64,000 bases of DNA, taken from positions 1 through 64,000 of the forward strand of contig JASMBU010000007.1 of assembly GCA_030753675.1 (NCBI GenBank), written 5' to 3'. Source of the DNA: Methylococcales bacterium (lineage in GTDB: Bacteria > Pseudomonadota > Gammaproteobacteria > Methylococcales > Methylomonadaceae). Shown here piece by piece: positions 58,050 to 64,000 of the stretch (position 1 is the first letter of the stretch; each line of letters opens with the position of its first letter). The position numbers and the translations under genes were made by a program. Under the pieces are notes generated by a model. It saw only the letters and a list, made by a program, of their open reading frames with translations. It was not told where the DNA came from and made no database searches.

Positions 58050-58513
58050 ATATTTATTAATGAATTAAGCAAAGTTAAAGGTATGCGTTGGCCGGATAAG
58101 TAGTGGTCTATAGATTCAAGGACTAATGGGCTGCGTAATCGTTGGGGATGAAGATTTAAATGATCGTAGTCTAGCCAGTGGGTCGCAACAATGCCGTCGT
58201 CTAGAGAAAGTGATGGGTTGGGTTCAGAAACGGTTCCCGTAAAGCAGACACGTAAAAATGTCGAGAACTGGACGTTTTTACGCCATAATTGGATGGCAAC
58301 CACAGCAGAAGGTACAAATTGACAGGTAGTTTCTTCTAGCACTTCACGTTTGATAGCCGTAATAAGGTCTTCGCCGTCTTCTAGGTGTCCTGCAGGTTGA
58401 TTGAAAACCAATTGTCTAGAACATTGCTCTTCTACCATTAGAAACTGTTGGTTTTTTTCGATGACTGCAGCAACAGTAACGTGGGGTTTCCAAATCGGAT
58501 TAGGTTCGGTCAT
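58046..58513 (-). CDS. nudJ: NUDIX hydrolase, NudJ-like
   Basis: A 155 aa pyrophosphatase of the NUDIX fold, with the box [20 protein letters not shown] matching GX5EX7REUXEE near residue 42. NudJ in E. coli acts on thiamine and nucleoside pyrophosphates and is the upstream neighbour of mnmA, so the name is supported by position and by the [11 protein letters not shown] start. It is divergent from clpS. Confidence 0.87.
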   Translation of the reverse strand: MTEPNPIWKPHVTVAAVIEKNQQFLMVEEQCSRQLVFNQPAGHLEDGEDLITAIKREVLEETTCQFVPSAVVAIQLWRKNVQFSTFLRVCFTGTVSEPNPSLSLDDGIVATHWLDYDHLNLHPQRLRSPLVLESIDHYLSGQRIPLTLLNSLINI

Positions 58514-58625
58514 TAAATAAAAAGATTATGTAGCAATAGCTATAAAACAAATTTGAGATATAATTTAATTTTAACATTTCACGACTTTCTTTGACGATAA
58601 TCGTTGAATTATTTTTTTGGTATTT

Positions 58626-58949
58626 ATGTCTGATATTAATCCTAATAACAATAGGAGTGGCGATTTAGCTGTTCAAGATGTCACCCCTAAATTAAAGAAG
58701 CCGCCCTTGTATAAAGTTTTTTTATTGAATGATGACTATACGCCTATGGACTTTGTGGTCGATATTTTGGTACATTTCTTTTCAATGACTGAAGAAAAGG
58801 CGACACGTGTGATGTTGCATGTGCATACTCGAGGTGTTGGTATTTGTGGTGTTTTTTCTAAAGATGTTGCTGAAACAAAAGTAGAATTGGTTAATCAGCA
58901 TGCTCGCGAGCATCAGCACCCCCTTAAATGTTCAATGGAAAAAGTTTAA
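58626..58949 (+). CDS. clpS: ClpS adaptor
   Basis: Adaptor that delivers N-degron substrates to ClpAP. The 107 aa protein has [20 protein letters not shown] near residue 30 (given here in family form) and the [16 protein letters not shown] pocket that reads N-terminal Leu, Phe, Tyr and Trp. The frame begins at TTG 58617, but ATG 58626 is the natural start. clpA follows after 8 nt. The leucyltransferase genes that create such N-degrons (bpt, aat) are 3 kb away. Confidence 0.96.
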   Translation: MSDINPNNNRSGDLAVQDVTPKLKKPPLYKVFLLNDDYTPMDFVVDILVHFFSMTEEKATRVMLHVHTRGVGICGVFSKDVAETKVELVNQHAREHQHPLKCSMEKV

Positions 58950-58957
58950 TTTGAATT

Positions 58958-61228
58958 ATGTTAAGTAAAGAACTAGAAAACACCTTGAGCCATGCGTTTA
59001 AACAAGCGCATGCTAAATATCATGAATTCATAACAGTCGAACACCTACTATTAGCGCTCATTGAAAATGAATCAGCCACCGAAGTGCTTGCCGTCTGTGA
59101 CTGTAATATTAGCGCGCTTAAAGCGGATATTGAACAATTTATTAATGATACTATTTCTCTTTTAGAGAAAGATTCTGGGCGTGAAACACAGCCAACACTT
59201 GGCTTTCAACGTGTATTACAGCGTGCGGTTTTCCATGTTCAGTCCTCAAATAAAAAAGAAGTTGACGGCGCTAACTTGTTGGTTGCTTTATTTAGTGAAC
59301 AGGATTCACACGCGGTCTATTTGTTAAGTAAATATGATGTGACGCGTTTAGATATTGTTAATTATCTTTCTCATGGAGTGAGTTATAAGAACAGCGAAGA
59401 TGCTGAATCTGTAGATCAAAAAAACCATAATGAAGATGAAGCGACAGGCTCTTTGCAGGAATATGCAACTAATTTAAATGCGTTGGCTCTCGAAGGGAAA
59501 ATTGACCCTTTAATTGGACGTTGTGAAGAAATTGCAAGGACCTTGCAAATACTTTGCCGTCGTCGAAAAAACAATCCTTTGTTAGTCGGTGATGCTGGCG
59601 TGGGTAAAACAGCGATTGCAGAAGGGTTAGCTAAAATGATTGTCGAAGAGGACGTTCCTGCATTTTTATTAGATAGTGTTGTTTACTCCTTAGATATGGG
59701 TTCTTTAGTGGCAGGAACAAAATATCGCGGTGACTTTGAAAAGCGTTTGAAAGCACTGTTAGCCGGATTAAAGAAAGAACCGCACGCGATTCTCTTTATT
59801 GATGAGATTCATACCATTATTGGCGCGGGAGCGGCTTCTGGTGGCATGATGGATGCTTCTAATTTAATTAAACCTGTTTTAGCATCCGGGCAACTACGGT
59901 GTATTGGCTCTACGACTTATAAAGAATACAGAGGTGTTTTTGAAAAAGACCATGCTTTAGCGCGTCGTTTTCAGAAAGTTGATGTGACTGAATCAAGTGT
60001 AGAAGAAACGATTGAAATTTTGAAAGGTTTAAAATCTCGATTTGAAGAGTTTCATGAGATTAAATATAGCTTGAAAAGTCTAGAGCAGGCAGCGCACTTA
60101 TCTGACCGATTCATCACTGATCGATACTTACCGGATAAAGCTATTGACGTGATTGATGAAGCAGGGGCGCAGCAGCGTTTATTACCTTTATCAGAACGAT
60201 TAACCTCTATTAGTCCCAGTGAAGTTGAAGCCATTATCGCTAAGATCGCGCGTGTTCCTGAGAAAAATGTATCGTCGAGTGATAAAGGTGTTTTAGAGGA
60301 TTTAGAGAAAAATCTTAAGTTACTTGTTTATGGTCAGGATGAGGCAGTTTCTGCGCTATCATCAGCGATTAAGTTGTCGCGTGCTGGTCTTCGTGATTCG
60401 ATTAAAACAATTGGTTCTTTTTTGTTTTCTGGTCCTACCGGTGTTGGAAAAACAGAGGTCACAAAACAGTTATCTAAGGTTCTCGGTGTTGATCTTATTC
60501 GCTTTGATATGTCGGAGTATATGGAAAGTCATACCGTATCAAGATTAATCGGTGCACCGCCAGGGTATGTTGGTTTTGATCAAGGTGGCTTGCTGACTGA
60601 GCAGGTTAATAAGCACCCTTATGCAGTTTTATTGCTGGATGAGATTGAAAAAGCCCACCCTGATGTTTTTAATTTACTGTTGCAAGTGATGGATCACGGT
60701 ACTTTAACGGATAATAATGGCAGAAAAGCTGATTTCCGTAATATTATCTTAGTGATGACGACTAATGCCGGTGCTGAGGAGGGGGCGCGAGCATCAATTG
60801 GTTTTACCCAGCAAGAGCATGCAGGGGATAGCCGAAAGGTCGTTGACAAAACATTCAGTCCTGAATTTCGTAATCGTTTAGATGCGGTGATTCAGTTTAA
60901 GCCCTTGAGTAATTCAATTATTAGGCATGTTGTTGATAAGTTTATTTTTGAGTTAGAAAGTTTATTGACAGAAAAAAACGTAACGTTACTGTTGGATGAA
61001 GAGGCTCGGCAATGGTTAGCTCATAACGGATGCGACACTAAAATGGGCGCGCGACCTATGGCACGACTTATTCAAGAAAGAATTAAGTCGCCGTTGGCTA
61101 ATGAGTTATTGTTTGGCAAGTTAGCACGAGGTGGTCATGTGCAGATCTCAGTTCGAGATGACGATCTTTCGTTAGACGTTAAGAGTAAAGATTTAGTGAC
61201 ACTTGACTCACTGGCCGTGGAAAAATAA
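58958..61228 (+). CDS. clpA: ATP-dependent Clp protease ATPase ClpA
   Basis: Hexameric unfoldase that feeds ClpP. The 756 aa protein has an N-terminal domain that binds ClpS (residues about 1-140) and two AAA+ modules, with Walker A motifs GDAGVGKTAIAEGL near residue 213 and GPTGVGKTEVTKQL near 490. LFIDEIHTIIGAGAASGG is the first Walker B. The start lies 8 nt after clpS, so both are coupled. It ends 6 nt from the convergent infA with no terminator seen. Confidence 0.97.
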   Translation: MLSKELENTLSHAFKQAHAKYHEFITVEHLLLALIENESATEVLAVCDCNISALKADIEQFINDTISLLEKDSGRETQPTLGFQRVLQRAVFHVQSSNKKEVDGANLLVALFSEQDSHAVYLLSKYDVTRLDIVNYLSHGVSYKNSEDAESVDQKNHNEDEATGSLQEYATNLNALALEGKIDPLIGRCEEIARTLQILCRRRKNNPLLVGDAGVGKTAIAEGLAKMIVEEDVPAFLLDSVVYSLDMGSLVAGTKYRGDFEKRLKALLAGLKKEPHAILFIDEIHTIIGAGAASGGMMDASNLIKPVLASGQLRCIGSTTYKEYRGVFEKDHALARRFQKVDVTESSVEETIEILKGLKSRFEEFHEIKYSLKSLEQAAHLSDRFITDRYLPDKAIDVIDEAGAQQRLLPLSERLTSISPSEVEAIIAKIARVPEKNVSSSDKGVLEDLEKNLKLLVYGQDEAVSALSSAIKLSRAGLRDSIKTIGSFLFSGPTGVGKTEVTKQLSKVLGVDLIRFDMSEYMESHTVSRLIGAPPGYVGFDQGGLLTEQVNKHPYAVLLLDEIEKAHPDVFNLLLQVMDHGTLTDNNGRKADFRNIILVMTTNAGAEEGARASIGFTQQEHAGDSRKVVDKTFSPEFRNRLDAVIQFKPLSNSIIRHVVDKFIFELESLLTEKNVTLLLDEEARQWLAHNGCDTKMGARPMARLIQERIKSPLANELLFGKLARGGHVQISVRDDDLSLDVKSKDLVTLDSLAVEK

Positions 61229-61234
61229 CGGTGT

Positions 61235-61453
61235 TTAACGACCTCTAAAAGTAATTCGACCTTTGGTAAGATCATAAGGGGTCATTTCAACTTTAACTTG
61301 GTCTCCGGTTAAGATGCGGATGTAATGTTTACGCATTTTCCCTGATATGTGAGCAGTAATAACGTGACCGTTTTCTAGTTCCACGCGAAACATGGTGTTA
61401 GGTAGCGTGTCAATTACCTTGCCCTCCATTTCAATTTGATCTTCTTTTGCCAT
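61235..61453 (-). CDS. infA: Translation initiation factor IF-1
   Basis: A 72 aa S1-fold protein that binds the ribosomal A site at initiation. [18 protein letters not shown] and RIRI-like [15 protein letters not shown], ending in GRITFRGR, are near-invariant. It is convergent with clpA, as in many gammaproteobacteria. Confidence 0.98.
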   Translation of the reverse strand: MAKEDQIEMEGKVIDTLPNTMFRVELENGHVITAHISGKMRKHYIRILTGDQVKVEMTPYDLTKGRITFRGR

Positions 61454-61521
61454 TTGTGTTGCGCACCGTAGTTAATTCAATTTTTAATTGTAACATTGTA
61501 CTTGTCTGATAGACAGTCCTT

Positions 61522-61541
61522 AAAAGGCAAGTGCCTTTTTT
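61522..61541 (-). terminator. Terminator between bpt and infA
   Basis: AAAAGGC pairs with GCCTTTT around a 4-nt loop. The hairpin is nearly symmetrical, with T runs on both strands. On the minus strand it lies just after bpt and would end the aat-bpt transcript before infA. Confidence 0.65.
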
Positions 61542-61560
61542 AAAAAAGAGGTTATAGTGG

Positions 61561-62280
61561 CTATCGGCTAATTGGTTCACCCTTTTGGTACAAATGCCAT
61601 TTGTCATTAGTAAAGGCCTCTATCGGTCGGTAATTGGCTTTATAGGTCATGTTCTTACAAGGTTCTATCCAATATCCGAGGTAGATCCAGGTTATTTTTT
61701 GGAGTGATGCATAGTGGATCATTTTCAGGATAGCAAAATGTCCTAAGCTGAAATGTTGGAAATCAGGGTCGTAGAAGGTGTAAACGGCTGAAAGCGAACT
61801 GTCGATTTGATCGATAACGGCAATGCCGACAAGTGTACTTTTTATCCATATTTCCATAAATAAGGTGTTACACCAAGGTTCGGTTAAGAAGTTCAAGTAG
61901 TCATCTTTTGAGAGTTGACTCATTTCGCCGTCGGAGTGACGACTGTTTTGATAACGGACGTATATTTTAAAATGCTGTTCGTTAAAAGCGGCAGGAATTA
62001 ATCGTGTTGTTGTTTGCATATTTTTGTTGATAATTCGTTTTTGGCTTTTTGAGGGTTTGAATGAATTAACCGGTACCCTTAATGAAATACAGTCTTGGCA
62101 ACGGTGACAATGTGGCCGGTATAACTGTTCTCCACTACGCCTAAAGCCAAGGGTAATTAAATGTGTATATAGATTGTTAATGGGGGGTAATTCAGGGTGT
62201 ACATAGAGTAGACAAGCTTGTTTTTCATTTTGATAGTTGCAAGGGTGCTCAGCACTATCAATGACTGGGATATTAGTCAT
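61561..62280 (-). CDS. bpt: Aspartate/glutamate leucyltransferase Bpt
   Basis: Adds leucine to proteins with N-terminal Asp or Glu, making them ClpS targets. The 239 aa protein shows the Bpt/Ate1-type Cys motif YRPHCHRCQDCISLRVPV near residue 60, the TLFMEIWIKSTLVG core and IYLGYWIEPCKNMTYKANYRPIE, given in short form. Length and family match bacterial Bpt. Its start overlaps aat by 8 nt. Confidence 0.95.
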   Translation of the reverse strand: MTNIPVIDSAEHPCNYQNEKQACLLYVHPELPPINNLYTHLITLGFRRSGEQLYRPHCHRCQDCISLRVPVNSFKPSKSQKRIINKNMQTTTRLIPAAFNEQHFKIYVRYQNSRHSDGEMSQLSKDDYLNFLTEPWCNTLFMEIWIKSTLVGIAVIDQIDSSLSAVYTFYDPDFQHFSLGHFAILKMIHYASLQKITWIYLGYWIEPCKNMTYKANYRPIEAFTNDKWHLYQKGEPISR

Positions 62281-62974
62281 ATGATATTTTTTTCCAAGCG
62301 CCTACAGCAGTATATTTGATGCTGTATTGGTTAACTAAGGCAATGAATCCATCACGAGGAAGTTCTTGGGCACCCCAGTTTATTAAGTGCTCTGATTTAA
62401 CTTGGCAGTCGATGAGTTGGTAATTCCATTCGCACAGTTTCTCAATTAAAAAATAGAAAGCCAATTTTGATGTATTACTTTCAGTATGGAACATGGATTC
62501 ACCAAAAAAAACTTGACCTATACCGAGACCGTAAAGGCCACCTACCAAAGTATTTTTACGATACACTTCAATAGAATGTGCAACGCCAATATTATGCAGA
62601 GTTTGATAGGCGTTAATCATTTCCGGTGATATCCACGTTTTGTCTTGGGTTTTTCGGGGCATAGCGCAGGCTTTTATGACCGTATTAAAGGATTGATCAA
62701 TACGGACGGTGAAATTATTTTTTCTGGCTAAGCGTTGCAAACTCTTTGAGGGCTTAAATTGGTTGGGTAAAAGGCATAGTCTGGGGTCGGGTGACCACCA
62801 TAATATCGGGTCGCCAGGGCTATACCATGGAAAAATACCGTGTTTGTAGGCGTTAATTAGTCTTTCAGGACTTAGGCAACCTCCGACTGCAATTAAGCCA
62901 TCGGGATCTTTTAACGCGTGTTTAACTTTTGGAAAGGGTTGCTCTGGAAGGCTGGGATCTAGGTAAGTGAGCAT
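62273..62974 (-). CDS. aat: Leucyl/phenylalanyl-tRNA-protein transferase
   Basis: Adds Leu or Phe to proteins with N-terminal Lys or Arg, another N-degron step. The 233 aa protein has GLIAVGGCLSPERLINAY near residue 28, GIFPWYSPGDPILWWSPDPR and VGGLYGLGIGQVFFGESMF, all diagnostic. It overlaps bpt and follows trxB by 38 nt. Leu-tRNA supply links it to leuS at the other end of the window. Confidence 0.97.
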   Translation of the reverse strand: MLTYLDPSLPEQPFPKVKHALKDPDGLIAVGGCLSPERLINAYKHGIFPWYSPGDPILWWSPDPRLCLLPNQFKPSKSLQRLARKNNFTVRIDQSFNTVIKACAMPRKTQDKTWISPEMINAYQTLHNIGVAHSIEVYRKNTLVGGLYGLGIGQVFFGESMFHTESNTSKLAFYFLIEKLCEWNYQLIDCQVKSEHLINWGAQELPRDGFIALVNQYSIKYTAVGAWKKISYD

Positions 62975-63012
62975 AGAGGCTTCTACTCACTTAATTAAAA
63001 GTACAGATAACT

Positions 63013-63972
<960 letters not shown>

Positions 63973-64000
63973 TTAGATATTCTCCACAAAGATCAATGTT

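Overview
This 64 kb window is chromosomal DNA from an AT-rich gammaproteobacterium. Nearly every gene has a clear housekeeping role. Several neighbourhoods match the order I recall from Pseudomonas-type genomes: smpB/ratA/rnfH/bamE/fur, ubiG/phosphatase/yciK, mfd followed by a csiV-like gene, clpS-clpA/infA/bpt/aat/trxB and proA-nadD-rsfS. The 3' tail of the 23S rRNA at the left edge also looks Pseudomonas-like. I cannot fix the genus. A methanotroph-like or host-associated AT-rich lineage would fit, but that is inference.

Layout. 0-0.3 kb: end of an rRNA operon (23S tail, 5S, terminator). 0.4-9.1 kb: lnt, an orphan parA, leuS-lptE-holA, and htpG behind a near-consensus heat-shock promoter. 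9.3-17.6 kb: recC-recB-recD with overlapping genes. 17.7-19.3 kb: two small membrane proteins and tRNA-Leu(CAA). 19.5-24.7 kb: queA, mfd and a csiV-like gene. 24.8-26.7 kb: periplasmic cupin, DUF393 protein, isochorismatase-like hydrolase and smpB, all on the minus strand. 26.9-32.6 kb: SNF-type transporter, ratA-rnfH, bamE, fur, lolC/F-lolD and a DUF2062 protein.

32.7-35.4 kb is a decay zone. It holds a comEC reading frame broken by about eight frame changes and one internal deletion, then a second broken membrane-protein gene on the minus strand. 35.6-42.3 kb: proA-nadD-rsfS, a YciO/Sua5-type protein, a site-2 protease, scpA-scpB-rluB and a MORN-type lipoprotein. 42.3-45.0 kb: ubiG, a HAD phosphatase, yciK and sufT on the minus strand. 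45.2-51.2 kb: an A-type Fe-S protein with an unusual tail overlapping an ATP-grasp gene, yggX, a radical SAM enzyme, a formyltransferase-like protein and the methylthioadenosine salvage pair mtnA/mtnP. 51.5-64 kb: cysZ, a lipoprotein pseudogene with three in-frame stops, mtaB, an SpmA/SpmB-like fusion, purB-mnmA-nudJ, and the N-degron/ClpAP block with infA, bpt, aat and trxB.

Together these genes cover outer-membrane biogenesis (lnt, lptE, bamE, lolCD), DNA repair (recBCD, mfd), tRNA modification (queA, mtaB, mnmA, YciO-type), proteolysis (clpSA, bpt, aat, smpB) and iron/Fe-S handling (fur, sufT, A-type carrier, yggX). I see no mobile elements, CRISPR arrays or phage genes, and no convincing new multigene system. 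The strongest unusual signals are the three pseudogenes, which point to loss of natural transformation and some genome erosion, and the small metal/radical cluster at 45-49 kb.
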